Positions 38,599-48,078 of a DNA stretch of 64,000 nucleotides are shown here, one piece after another. The DNA is from an uncultured Planctomycetaceae bacterium (GTDB lineage: Bacteria > Planctomycetota > Planctomycetia > Planctomycetales > Planctomycetaceae). The stretch spans positions 310,001 through 374,000 of the forward strand of contig CALSLT010000009.1 in NCBI GenBank assembly GCA_943787265.1, written 5' to 3'. The translations under genes were made by a program, and so were the position numbers. The notes below the pieces were generated by a model. That model saw only the letters and a list, made by a program, of their open reading frames with translations. It was not told the origin of the DNA and made no database searches. Within the stretch, counting starts at the first letter, position 1. Each line of letters opens with the position of its first letter.

Positions 38599-40257
38599 AT
38601 GGACAGAGGGTCAGATGAATCAATTTGCCCAGCGGAAGAATTCGAGCGTCTCGATGCTCTGGGAGTTCTGCCGCCGAAATGCGACGTTGCTACCTATGTC
38701 GCAGCCAAGTCACCCGCTTATGGGCTAGTTGCTCTCTGGAAGGAGTGGTTACGTCTGGCTCCGAAAAAATCGCGCTCACGAGTAGCACGGATTCACAGTG
38801 GACTCGCCGCGGCCGTCGCCGATGGAGCAGAGCTGACCTTCAAAATTCCCGGTCGTGATCGGGATGTTTGTGCGCGATGGTTGGGTGACCGAGTTTACTG
38901 GTGGCCGCGCGGGGTGATTGAGGGGCCACGCGTTGGGATCGTCGGTTCGCGACTTAAACGTGATTCCGAGTCAAGGAAGCCAATTCTTCAGGCGTTGCGT
39001 TTGTCGATGACAGCGATTGATTCTCAGCGTGAGCAGGTTGTCACCTCAGCCGGCACGTCTCTTTGCGACTATGTTGCCCAGTGCGGACTGGCGTTCGGAA
39101 CTTCAGTGCTTCGCGTTTCCGCACCCGGCGACCACGTTAGTTCGAAGTCGTGGCTGGACCAGCTCGTGCAGACACTCGATCCAGCATCCGAATATCAACT
39201 ATTGCTCTCACCGGAAGTTTCGCAATCGAGAAGTGCCAGGTCGTCAAACACTTCTGCTGCTGTTGTAAATTCCTTGAACGGTCTGCCGCTTCGTGATCGA
39301 GCTCTCGCGCTGATGAGCAGTCGGCTGTTTGTGCTGACGCTTCGCCAAGGCGGTAACTGGTGGAAATTGCTGAATCTCGGTTTCGCCGACCAGCTTTGGG
39401 CTGCCGGATCTGTGCGAGCTGTCGTCGGTCCAGGATTATGTGCGGAAGACGTCGTGTCGGAGTTGCAGGACCAAGGAGTCGTCCCGTGGTATCTATCGTC
39501 CGATGCAGATCACAAGTCGGCGGCTGATCGAGATACAAGATCGGAATGCGTGGCGGAAGATAGCTCTGCGGCGTTACCAGTGACCGATCGAGCAATGGCA
39601 GAGGAAGCTCTGATCGAGGAACTGATTCGATCTGAAGCGACGTCCGCGTGGCTGATTCACTGGACTCGGGCTCCGCGAGGTGAGTGGGCAGGGGAGTCAC
39701 ACAGCGATTATCTCAACGATGCTGTATTGAGTGACGCGAGCCATCCTCGAACAGCATTCGGGACACTGCAGCGGATTGTCTCCGAACGGGTTATTCGCAC
39801 GACGTCTGGCAACACGAGGGTGTCTGCTGACGTCGTATGTTTGTCTGAAACGCCGCTGGTGAAGCTCGTGGCACAGCGAATCTTCCGTCAGCATCGCGGG
39901 CGTTGGGACTTTGAACATTACGGGATCGGCGTTCGACGCGCAGCAGTCTGTGCTCTCGGCGGTCGGCCAGTAATTTACGGTGACGAGAGTGTCTGGCAAT
40001 CGTTGCCTCAAGGCGAGCAACCGTGGTTCCAGTTGCGGCAAAGTCGGCCTGCCAAAACGTCAATCGACTGGACGATCGAGAGTGAATGGCGTCTGACTTC
40101 AGAACTGAGTCTCGACCGTCTGTCTGCCAACGATGTGTTTGTTTTCTGCGTAACTGCGGACGAGGCAGAAGAGTTGCGGTCTGTCTGTGAGTGGCGAGTC
40201 GTTTCTGTGGAGACTCTCAATGCACGATCGCAAAGATCGGATGACATTGCCCCGTAG
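38599..40257 (+). CDS. SLOG/DprA-like Rossmann domain fused to DUF2971-like domain
   Basis: 552 residues, no signal peptide. Residues 110-280 look like a SLOG domain of the DprA type: GPRVGIVGSR (110-118), the TSAGTSLCDYVAQCGLAFGT strand-helix (149-168) and RDRALALMSSRLFVLTLRQG (232-251), in DprA order. Residues 350-540 resemble the DUF2971/AbiGi-like group: WLIHWTRAPRGEWAGES, VVCLSETPL, GRWDFEHYGIGVRR, GRPVIYGDE and the late ESEWRL. SLOG domains bind nucleotides or nucleotide-derived ligands, and both folds are known from bacterial conflict systems, so a sensor-effector role is a reasonable inference. The first 100 residues are unassigned. A terminator isolates it on the left; its stop lies 2 bp from the converging lipoprotein gene. 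Confidence 0.7.
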   Translation: MDRGSDESICPAEEFERLDALGVLPPKCDVATYVAAKSPAYGLVALWKEWLRLAPKKSRSRVARIHSGLAAAVADGAELTFKIPGRDRDVCARWLGDRVYWWPRGVIEGPRVGIVGSRLKRDSESRKPILQALRLSMTAIDSQREQVVTSAGTSLCDYVAQCGLAFGTSVLRVSAPGDHVSSKSWLDQLVQTLDPASEYQLLLSPEVSQSRSARSSNTSAAVVNSLNGLPLRDRALALMSSRLFVLTLRQGGNWWKLLNLGFADQLWAAGSVRAVVGPGLCAEDVVSELQDQGVVPWYLSSDADHKSAADRDTRSECVAEDSSAALPVTDRAMAEEALIEELIRSEATSAWLIHWTRAPRGEWAGESHSDYLNDAVLSDASHPRTAFGTLQRIVSERVIRTTSGNTRVSADVVCLSETPLVKLVAQRIFRQHRGRWDFEHYGIGVRRAAVCALGGRPVIYGDESVWQSLPQGEQPWFQLRQSRPAKTSIDWTIESEWRLTSELSLDRLSANDVFVFCVTADEAEELRSVCEWRVVSVETLNARSQRSDDIAP

Positions 40258-40259
40258 AG

Positions 40260-42287
40260 TCACTCAACTTCGAAGTTGACCTTGGACATTGCCACTTTTC
40301 GGCTTTGTTGGTCGATTACGCGGAGCACCAGCGTGTACTGGCCGGGCTCCAGGTCTGCAGGAATCGAGAACTCGTAGCTGTGGAAGTAGTCTCGACGTTG
40401 TGCCCGACAGAAGTCTTCTGTCGTGTCGGAAGCCAGGGGGATCGTTGCTGCGGGTTGATTCAGATCGCTGGCCCGGTAGAGCTCGATGGCTGATTGCAGA
40501 ACCGTCCGAAATCCATCATTGCTGCTCCGACGGCTGGTGAAGTTTTCGACTTCAGAGTAAAGCAGCACGGGCTGTCCAGTCGTGAATCGGTCTTCCTTGA
40601 AGCGTTCGTAGTTTCCGAAACTGACGATTCGATGACAGAATGTCGTATTTCTTAGTTTCAGGTCAGCCGTCTGGCCAAGCTGTGCGATTGCTCCTCGCAA
40701 CTGCTCGATTGTTTCTGCCGATCGAACGCTGGCATCAGGCATGCCCTGATCGTCGAAGTAGTTTGAAACGGACCAGATCATCTGCTGCCAGAATTCCTGA
40801 TCCGCGGATGCGATGCCGGGAATTGGTTCAACGGCCTGGCTGACGTCACCCGCCACGAGGTGCAGCATTCGAAGATTGACGTGCTTCCGGATGTACTGCA
40901 CACGTTCGGCGTCGGTTTGGCCGGGTGTTGCTGTCACGAGTTCTGTTTTTAGCGTGCTGATCATACTCGGAATATCTGCCTGCCCGCCGCTCATCGCGAG
41001 CATGGCTGGGTTTTGCGCTGGTTCAGCCTGGCCAAAGTTCCGCAAAGTTCGGCCGGCAGCATCTTTGAGTTTCGGGATGAACTGCTGAACGCCCTGGACG
41101 CCGGATTCAAGAACGCCAGGCAGGCCGGACTGGCTGGGGACAGAGTCGCCAAGCCTTGGTGCCTGCGGATTGGAATTGTCTGGGAACTGTGAAGTTGCTG
41201 GCCCGGTATTACCGAGTGGAGACGAACCGGGAAACGCACCTGTGTTAAATCCCGGATTGAATGCTGGTGCTTTCGGTGCCTCGTCAATCGCCGAGATTTC
41301 GTTCATTAGTGAGACGCCGCCGTTGCCGGGGCTGGTGTTGCCTGGGGTGCCATAGTCGGTGATGCCATTGTTCAGAAATTCTCCCGACTGGCGACTTGCT
41401 GCAGGGGCTGAAGCAGACGTTGGAATGATCGGATTCTGAAATCCAGAGTTGCCGGGGCTGATGATCGGGAGTTGGTTCGCAGATTGAGCGTTCGTCCGGC
41501 GAGCTTCCGGAAACGGATTGGCTGTGGCTGGGCCAGGGCCGGTCCCTGCGATTCCGTTTCGCGGCGGCAGTTCACCTGAAACGGTTCTTAGTCCACCGCC
41601 TGAGGCGTCGGTATTTTGACGCGTACTCTGGTTGGATGAATCAGGCATCCGCGGAGCCATGCCGGCTGAAGGTGCCGAATTATTCTCAGCAATCGTCCAA
41701 GGCGACTGAGTACCGAGCGATTGACTGCCTGCCCGAGGATTCGGTGCAGACCGCGGTCCGTTCAGACCAGCAGTCGATGTTGATGGTCGCGGGGTACCTT
41801 GCGGAGGAGACTCGTTCGACGCGAGCATGAACTCAGAATTCGCCGCAGCCGGGACAAACTGATTCAGATTCTGCTGTCCGAATGAAGCCGCTCGTTCGTA
41901 GTCAGCCAGCATTTGCTTCAGCGTTGCGGGTGAATACTGAGCGTATCTCTGGCGACCTGATTCTCGTAGTGCGGGTGGATCGAGCGCGACTAAACGTTCG
42001 ATAAGGTTGTCTACTTCAGTCGGGACGGTCGTTCCACGAGGCTGCCCGAGCGGAATCACGCTTGAAGCCGTTTGTTTGGCCTGGTCGCTGGCTTCGAGAC
42101 GCGCGAGAATCTGGTGTGCTCCGGCGATGTCGCCTTTTTCGGCGCGAGCGTTCATCTCGGCAATCATGCGCCGCCGTGCCGCTTCCTGCGGATCGGATTT
42201 CGACGCAAGCGGGTTGCGCATCATGGTGCAGCCGGAAGTGATTCCAACCAGAACCAGACCAAGACACGCTACAGTCAACAGTCTCAT
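40260..42287 (-). CDS. Low-complexity lipoprotein of unknown function
   Basis: 675 residues. A lipoprotein signal (MRLLTVACLGLVLVGITSGC) has Cys20 as lipidation site. A helical segment (about 32-70) is followed by some 300 residues rich in Pro, Ser, Asn, Gly and Gln, then a folded C-terminal domain ending in VLLYSEVENF, YFHSYEFSIPADLEPGQY and VLRVIDQQSRKVAMSKVNFE, which looks like a beta-sandwich. No catalytic motif is seen. AAGGA lies 7 bases before the ATG. Planctomycete relatives are probable, but I do not know a function. Confidence 0.82.
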   Translation of the reverse strand: MRLLTVACLGLVLVGITSGCTMMRNPLASKSDPQEAARRRMIAEMNARAEKGDIAGAHQILARLEASDQAKQTASSVIPLGQPRGTTVPTEVDNLIERLVALDPPALRESGRQRYAQYSPATLKQMLADYERAASFGQQNLNQFVPAAANSEFMLASNESPPQGTPRPSTSTAGLNGPRSAPNPRAGSQSLGTQSPWTIAENNSAPSAGMAPRMPDSSNQSTRQNTDASGGGLRTVSGELPPRNGIAGTGPGPATANPFPEARRTNAQSANQLPIISPGNSGFQNPIIPTSASAPAASRQSGEFLNNGITDYGTPGNTSPGNGGVSLMNEISAIDEAPKAPAFNPGFNTGAFPGSSPLGNTGPATSQFPDNSNPQAPRLGDSVPSQSGLPGVLESGVQGVQQFIPKLKDAAGRTLRNFGQAEPAQNPAMLAMSGGQADIPSMISTLKTELVTATPGQTDAERVQYIRKHVNLRMLHLVAGDVSQAVEPIPGIASADQEFWQQMIWSVSNYFDDQGMPDASVRSAETIEQLRGAIAQLGQTADLKLRNTTFCHRIVSFGNYERFKEDRFTTGQPVLLYSEVENFTSRRSSNDGFRTVLQSAIELYRASDLNQPAATIPLASDTTEDFCRAQRRDYFHSYEFSIPADLEPGQYTLVLRVIDQQSRKVAMSKVNFEVE

Positions 42288-42613
42288 GTCGGCATCCTTG
42301 CCTGCAGAGAACTCTTCGGGATTGGCTCGTCTAAAACACAGAAATTCGGTTCAAGCAAAGTGTTTGAACGACTGCGTTTTTCAGTCACGCTGCTCCTGAC
42401 GACCTTCCTGGATCGAAGCAATTCGCTTCAAAATCATAGAAAATGCAGTCGGAAAGCGCGTAGAACAAGCCGCTGAGGAGGGGAATTGTGATGTGGGATT
42501 TCCACCGAATTTCGGCGGAGGCGCGGGACCATACCGAAAATTCACAAAACGCGGCAATACCAGCAGATCCGCTGTTCATTCGGCCGGTGCAGCGTGGACG
42601 TTGAGTGGATTCG
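42288..42613. other. 326-bp gap between aat and the lipoprotein gene
   Basis: Nothing recognised beyond the presumed promoter of the lipoprotein gene; no strong terminator for aat was found. Confidence 0.4.
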
Positions 42614-43300
42614 CTAAACTTCGACTGGTTCCACCAGGTGGAACTCGGCTCGGTGAAGCATCGATTCCATTTGCAGCTTGCGAAACTCGTCGCGAGGGAC
42701 CTGTGTCGAGCCAAACTGTTCCAGATACTTCGTCTGGAACTGCACATCGTGAATCACAAAGCCAGCGTCCTTCAGAATTTCGAACGTTGCGACGAAGGCA
42801 ACTTTGCTGGCATCTCGGACTCGATGGAACTGACTTTCCGTCGCGAAGAACCGTCCAATGCAGGTGCCGTACAAGCCGCCGACCAGCTCGCCGTCCTGCC
42901 ATGCCTCGACCGAATGCGCGAACCCTCGCCGGTGAAGTTCGCAGTAAACGGAAATGATCTCGTCGGTGATCCATGTTTCTTCACGTTCGGCGCAGGCGTT
43001 GATCACGTCTTCGAAACTTGTGTTTACGCGAATTTCAAACTTGTTCTGACGAATCAACCGTTTGATATTCTTCGGGACGTGATAGTCATCGATCGGAATG
43101 ACGCAACGTTGCTCAGGACTCCGCCATTGGACTTTTCCGTCTTCGCCGGGCATCGGGAAGTAGCCGTTGAGAAATCCCTTGATGACCGTTTCTGCCCGAA
43201 ACGGAAGCGAGTCCAAAGCGACTTGCTGACCAAGTTCTCCCCCGCCTGAAACTTTGGGCAGCATAACTCGAGCAGCACGACGAACGATTCGAGACAGCAT
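42614..43300 (-). CDS. aat: Leucyl/phenylalanyl-tRNA-protein transferase
   Basis: 228 residues, close to the usual size. It attaches Leu or Phe from aminoacyl-tRNA to proteins with N-terminal Arg or Lys, marking them for ClpAP in the N-end rule pathway. The sequence carries NGYFPMPGEDGKVQWRSPEQ, WITDEIISVYCELHRRGFAH, SVEAWQDGELVGGLYGTCIG and FATESQFHRVRDASKVA, all family landmarks in the expected order. A 25-residue N-terminal extension (LSRIVRRAARVMLPK...) is basic. GGAGA lies 9 bases before the ATG. No clp genes are nearby. Confidence 0.95.
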   Translation of the reverse strand: MLSRIVRRAARVMLPKVSGGGELGQQVALDSLPFRAETVIKGFLNGYFPMPGEDGKVQWRSPEQRCVIPIDDYHVPKNIKRLIRQNKFEIRVNTSFEDVINACAEREETWITDEIISVYCELHRRGFAHSVEAWQDGELVGGLYGTCIGRFFATESQFHRVRDASKVAFVATFEILKDAGFVIHDVQFQTKYLEQFGSTQVPRDEFRKLQMESMLHRAEFHLVEPVEV

Positions 43301-43553
43301 GTCAACAAGTCTCCAGCTTCTTCTAAGTGGGCCTGCGTGCTGAGCAGCAATCTCTCAGCACGTGTGTTCGTTGCAGTCGGTCGGCTCCCAATGACCCGCC
43401 TTGAGAACGTAGCTCACAAGCAGCGGGCTGCTGAAGCAATCGCTGGCTCGGACGAAGACTGACTGTGACGGTAACTCCGGATGTCTGTCCGTGCGGGTCT
43501 GGCAGGAAATTCGTCTTCGATCTGGGGAGGGATTGTTGGCGCCTGGCAGTGAA

Positions 43554-45299
43554 TCACGACAACTCGGCAGCAGGTTGCTCAGGCTTCGGGCGTGTACGAG
43601 GCCCGTTCAAGAGTGTGCCGAGCCACGTGTAACGGACCAGAGTTTGGTATGAAATCAAAAGCAGGCCCGTGGATATGCCGCAAACCAACAGAAATTTGAT
43701 GAATGGCGACATTGGCCAGCCTCGTACAAGCCCTTGGCCCCAGATGACCAGCGGCAGATGCGCGACGTACAGCCAGTAGGAAGAGTCGGAGACGTACCGC
43801 ATGGTCTTGTTTTCGGTGGACAGAAACTTTCGGAATAGCCCGATCATCCCGAAGGTCATTGCCCAAACGTAGACGGTCTGGGCAATCGCAGAGATAGAAC
43901 GATCTGGAACTACGAAAGTCGTCGCGACCCCAACTGGAAGTACGACGAAAACAGCAAAAGGCAGCGACAGGAACCACCATCGCCCGAGTCGACCTTCGTT
44001 GTCGTCGGAATCAAAGTACAACGCGCCGAATCCGAAAAAGATTCCGTAGTACAGCAACAGGTGCGGTTGTGGGATTAACCCGATTGAGGTGTCTGGCCCG
44101 AAACTGGGCATCACGCTTCCCATAAACCATTGCGGGATCATTGTCAGAGGGAGCAGCCAGAGGGTTCTGCTCGGAGAAAGAATCAGCCAACTCGGCGCCC
44201 CTTTAAAATTCAGCATCTCAGCCACGATTGCGTAGACAGCGAAGATGGGGACCAGCCAGCACAGAAACCACAAGAACCACAGATGGTGGAAAACTGGCGT
44301 TGATACCAGGTGAAAGGTCTCGGTGACTCGAAACACGTCTCCGTTCATCAATTCAGCATAAACGTCAACAATCCCGCTGAGTGGCGACGAAGTATCGCCG
44401 ACGTTTTCGCCAGCTGTTGTGTTCGCATTGGATTGTTCCTCACCGTTCACGTCTTCGACGGTTTCACCACTCAGTAGCCTTCGGCATAGCTGTTGCCCTT
44501 TTACGAGCTGTTTCTGGTCAGGCTTTGGTAGCTGCAGGATTCCGGTGATGAACTGGACGATGCCCCAATCGGCCTGCGTCGCGTCTGCTGGCGTGGCACC
44601 TTTGGCATCTCTTGCTTCGACGTCGGCTCCACTCTCAATTAACAGCTCTACGGCGGCGGCATGGCCAAGAAAAGCGGCAGCATGCAGTGGCCGGGCTCCG
44701 TCTCGGTTGCGGACGTCCAGATCTGCATCATGTTCAATTAGCAGACGAGCGACCTCGACGTGACCGTGAAGTGCTGCCCACGAAAGCGGAGTCACGCCAG
44801 AGAGTGTATCTTGAGCATTTACGTCGGCGCCTGCTGAGAGTTCAGCACGAGCTCCGTCGAGATCATTTTTTCTGACGGCAGCGATCAAAGCTGGCGAGCT
44901 TTCCGGCTGGCCGTCGGCAGCTTGTGTCGGACGGTTGACGTGAGCAGAGACCCAATTCATCGCTGGCACGATCGTCACCAGGCCCAGGAGACAGGGCAGA
45001 AGGATTCGTTTAGCGCGATGTTTGATCAGCGAACTGAGTCCGCGTTTTCGCCAGAGCATTGCTGTGAAGAAGCCGCTCACCAGAAAGAAGAGAGGCATCC
45101 GGAAGCCGTGTACGGCCAGAAAAAACAATCCGAACAGTTCATTCTTCTGAGAGTCCTGCACGACCCACGGTCCGTCCGAGAAAGACAGCGCAGCGTGCAG
45201 CGCAATTCCCAGCAGCATCGCGATCGCACGCAACGCGTCTAGGTCGTGTCGACGGTTCGCCGTTGCTTGAGACGCGGCAGGCAATTCAGATTCAGACAT
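43554..45299 (-). CDS. Acyltransferase-3 family membrane protein with inserted ankyrin repeats
   Basis: 581 residues. The N-terminus RHDLDALRAIAMLLGIALHA and FRMPLFFLVSGFF are the opening motifs of acyltransferase-3/OpgC-type integral membrane acyltransferases, which modify sugars or glycans at the inner membrane. After the helix ending near residue 115 there are at least three ankyrin repeats (about 135-245: GVTPLSWAALHGHVEVARLL, ARPLHAAAFLGHAAAVELLI, GADVEARDAKGATPADA), then a linker, then LWFLWFLCWLVPIFA resuming the membrane core with about six more helices. The start has only a weak ribosome binding site. An ankyrin domain inserted in a membrane loop is unusual. Confidence 0.85.
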   Translation of the reverse strand: MSESELPAASQATANRRHDLDALRAIAMLLGIALHAALSFSDGPWVVQDSQKNELFGLFFLAVHGFRMPLFFLVSGFFTAMLWRKRGLSSLIKHRAKRILLPCLLGLVTIVPAMNWVSAHVNRPTQAADGQPESSPALIAAVRKNDLDGARAELSAGADVNAQDTLSGVTPLSWAALHGHVEVARLLIEHDADLDVRNRDGARPLHAAAFLGHAAAVELLIESGADVEARDAKGATPADATQADWGIVQFITGILQLPKPDQKQLVKGQQLCRRLLSGETVEDVNGEEQSNANTTAGENVGDTSSPLSGIVDVYAELMNGDVFRVTETFHLVSTPVFHHLWFLWFLCWLVPIFAVYAIVAEMLNFKGAPSWLILSPSRTLWLLPLTMIPQWFMGSVMPSFGPDTSIGLIPQPHLLLYYGIFFGFGALYFDSDDNEGRLGRWWFLSLPFAVFVVLPVGVATTFVVPDRSISAIAQTVYVWAMTFGMIGLFRKFLSTENKTMRYVSDSSYWLYVAHLPLVIWGQGLVRGWPMSPFIKFLLVCGISTGLLLISYQTLVRYTWLGTLLNGPRTRPKPEQPAAELS

Positions 45300-45675
45300 T
45301 GCAGGATTCTCTATGAGGGGCGGACGTCAGCGAAGATAAACCTTCCCGACAATCATGTCGCTTTTGGAAACTGCGACACATGGCGTCTCTGAAGGTGCGG
45401 CATAGTACGGTTGCATGCCCCGCCGGACTCTTGCATTTGCGTATCAAATGGTAACTGCGGGCATCGATTGTGAACTGGCAAACTTTCGTCTGAGCATCGA
45501 GCTACGATCAGCCGGAAGCGGCACAAAATACCAAGGCCATTTGTACCGCTCTGTATCCGTTTTGTTGTCGCCCGCTGATCGAGCTTGCAGTCAGGCCCGC
45601 TGCATCGGAGACTCGTTTGCGACCATCGAACTTCGACGTCAAATCCACTCAGTCAACTGGTTTCGCGGTACGACG
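45300..45675. other. 376-bp divergent intergenic region
   Basis: Between the acyltransferase (-) and the response regulator (+). The frame of the regulator is open back to 45415, but those residues are not receiver-like. Presumed promoters only. Confidence 0.4.
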
Positions 45676-46383
45676 ATGCAAAACGAAAATGACAATCGCC
45701 GGATTCTACTCGTCGAAGATGACGCCGACTTGGCGTCGATGGTTTCCGACTTCCTGGCGCTTAATGGATTCGATGTTGCTGTCGAAGGGCGAGGTGACGA
45801 CGCTGTTGCCAGAATTCTCGGCGAGAATCCGGAAGCCGTGATTCTTGATATTAATCTGCCTGGTTTAGATGGACTCTCCGTCTGCCAGAGCGTGAGGCCC
45901 GATTATCACGGAACAATCCTGATACTTACTGCTCGCGGAGACGAGGTTGACGAAGTCGTCAGTCTGGAAGTTGGCGCGGACGATTACATGGCTAAGCCCG
46001 TGCGTCCGCGAGCGTTGCTCGCTCGACTGCAGGTTCATCTTCGCCGTAGCTCAGATCAGGCTTCAGGTGCACCAGTCGGCCCTATCGAATCCGGCTCGTT
46101 GCGCATCGAGCCATCTCGTCGCGCGGCCGAGCTTGCAGGCAAGGCGCTTCAGCTAACGACAGCGGAATTCGATCTACTTCTCCTTCTTGCAGAAAACGTC
46201 GGTCAGTCCCTCAGTCGAAACGAAATTTATCAACGAATCCACGGTATGAACTACGACGGTCTCGATCGGTCCATCGACCTGCGAGTCTCACGCCTCCGAA
46301 AGAAACTGGGAGACGATCCTGCGAACCCTCAACGGATCAAGTCGGTACGAGGCGTCGGATACATGCTGGTGGTTGAGTCATGA
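45676..46383 (+). CDS. OmpR/PhoB-family response regulator, RstA-like
   Basis: 235 residues from the ATG at 45676 (MQNENDNRRILLVEDD). The receiver domain has the acidic pair Glu14/Asp15/Asp16, phosphoacceptor Asp58 in VILDINLPG, Thr85 in ILTARG and Lys107 in YMAKPV. The C-terminal winged helix (LTTAEFDLLLLLAENVGQSL to KSVRGVGYML) binds DNA. The receiver sequence DGLSVCQSVR followed by TARGDEVDEVVSLEVGADDY is close to RstA. The gene overlaps the kinase gene by four bases (ATGA). Targets are unknown; no adjacent candidate regulon is apparent. Confidence 0.94.
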   Translation: MQNENDNRRILLVEDDADLASMVSDFLALNGFDVAVEGRGDDAVARILGENPEAVILDINLPGLDGLSVCQSVRPDYHGTILILTARGDEVDEVVSLEVGADDYMAKPVRPRALLARLQVHLRRSSDQASGAPVGPIESGSLRIEPSRRAAELAGKALQLTTAEFDLLLLLAENVGQSLSRNEIYQRIHGMNYDGLDRSIDLRVSRLRKKLGDDPANPQRIKSVRGVGYMLVVES

Positions 46384-47972
46384 CTCGACTTTTTATTCAG
46401 TTTTACGTCGGCGTCCTGGTCGTACTCTTCAGCGTCTGGCTTATTCATGGAGCGATTGCTGAGCGGCAGATCGGGATCGAAATACCGCGGATTGTCGAGG
46501 TCGCTCATCGAGGCGGTATTACATTGCTGGCTGAGAGAATCGACGCAGCTTCACTTGAGGAACGAGCTATCGTGCTCAATGAGTTGCGACAGGACTTCGG
46601 GTTTACGCAGAAAGCTGGTTTGGCCATCAGAATTGTTTCGGTCGAGACGCTATCACTAGAAAGTCGACAGCGATTCCAGGCTGGGGAGAAAGCGGTTTTC
46701 GATAACGGACAGCTTGTGACTATGCTGGCATCAGGAAACGAAGCACTACGGCTTGGCCCGTTTCCACAGTTCACACATTACGAACGAGCAATGCAGGGCG
46801 GACTTCGACTGGCGATGGCTTCCGTTGCGGAGCAAGGCGAGAAAGATCACAGCAGCACTCTGGAAAGGTTGGAAGAGACTTTCGGGTACGATGTCGTGCA
46901 GCTCGAAACTGGCGAACTCCCTGGCTGGCAGCGGATTCGTATTGCCGCTGGAGAAGACTCGGTCTTTTATCTTGATGACGGCATGCCGTACGTCGTTGCG
47001 CCACTTTCAGACCGTTCAGTAGTCCTTCGTTTTGGGCCATTGCCAGACTACGCAGACACCGAACAACGAATTTTTGCCAGATCAACAGCGATTGTTTTGC
47101 TTGTCACCGCAATCGCCATCGCGCTGCTGCTGCGACCGATGGCTCGCCAACTGAGACTGGTCGAACAGGCGGCACGGGCCATTTCATCCGGAGAGCTGAA
47201 TACGCGAGTCGACGAATCAATGGTTCGCTCTGCAAAGCCGTTGGCTGAAGCGTTCAATCAGATGGCCACTCGAACGGAAACACTATTGAGGACTCAACGG
47301 GAAATCCTACAGACGGTTTCTCACGAACTACGAACTCCATTGTCCAGAATTCGGTTTGCCATCGACCTGATCGAAGCTGCTGAAGATGACGCCGAACGAT
47401 CAAAGCGTCTGCAAGCGGTCGATGATGCAACCAGTGAACTCGACGAACTTGTGGGGGAGCTACTCCAATACGTGCGGCTTGAATCGGCCGAGCCAGCTTC
47501 GGATCGTGAAACGCTACCACTCGAAGCCTCGTGCGACGCTTTGGTTGAGAAGTACTCTGCGATTTATACAGGCGTCCGCTTCGCGACGCGGCCTGCCGAT
47601 GTTGATTCCAATTCTGCAGTCTACTTGGATGTTGTCCCAACGGCGTTTCATCGAGCGATTGGTAATCTGTTGAGCAATGCCGGACGGTACGCGAAGAATC
47701 AGGTTGTCGTCTCATCCACAGTCGACGATGGTTCCGTCACGATTTCAGTCGAAGACGACGGTCCTGGAGTTCCAGAAGATGATCGAGAACGAGTCCTTGA
47801 ACCATTTACTCGATTGGAAGGCAACGCTGGAACTCAGGGAGTGGGGCTCGGTCTGGCCATTGTCCGCCGAATCGTGATTCAGCACGGCGGCAGTGTGTCA
47901 GTTGGTGCTAGCAATCTCGGAGGTTGCGGGATCTCCACGACATGGCCGATGGCTGAAGAGGGCTCAACCTGA
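46380..47972 (+). CDS. Sensor histidine kinase, RstB-like
   Basis: 530 residues. The N-terminus MTRLFIQFYVGVLVVLFSVW is like RstB. A first helix, an extracytoplasmic sensor of about 200 residues, a second helix (about 233-252), a HAMP segment, then the dimerisation helix with QTVSHELRTPLSRIRFAIDL and phosphoacceptor His315. The ATPase domain has the N box (RAIGNLLSNAGRYAKN), the G1 box (VEDDGPGVPEDD) and the G2 box (GVGLGLAIVRRI). It phosphorylates the regulator encoded just upstream, with which it overlaps by four bases. Confidence 0.94.
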   Translation: MTRLFIQFYVGVLVVLFSVWLIHGAIAERQIGIEIPRIVEVAHRGGITLLAERIDAASLEERAIVLNELRQDFGFTQKAGLAIRIVSVETLSLESRQRFQAGEKAVFDNGQLVTMLASGNEALRLGPFPQFTHYERAMQGGLRLAMASVAEQGEKDHSSTLERLEETFGYDVVQLETGELPGWQRIRIAAGEDSVFYLDDGMPYVVAPLSDRSVVLRFGPLPDYADTEQRIFARSTAIVLLVTAIAIALLLRPMARQLRLVEQAARAISSGELNTRVDESMVRSAKPLAEAFNQMATRTETLLRTQREILQTVSHELRTPLSRIRFAIDLIEAAEDDAERSKRLQAVDDATSELDELVGELLQYVRLESAEPASDRETLPLEASCDALVEKYSAIYTGVRFATRPADVDSNSAVYLDVVPTAFHRAIGNLLSNAGRYAKNQVVVSSTVDDGSVTISVEDDGPGVPEDDRERVLEPFTRLEGNAGTQGVGLGLAIVRRIVIQHGGSVSVGASNLGGCGISTTWPMAEEGST

Positions 47973-48078
47973 TGAAAGAATTCTGAAAGAACACGCAGCA
48001 GAATTGCTCGGCTCAGGCTGTCCCACAACAATTCGCATCTGAACACTCGACCGAAAACACAATCAAGGATCAACGGCC

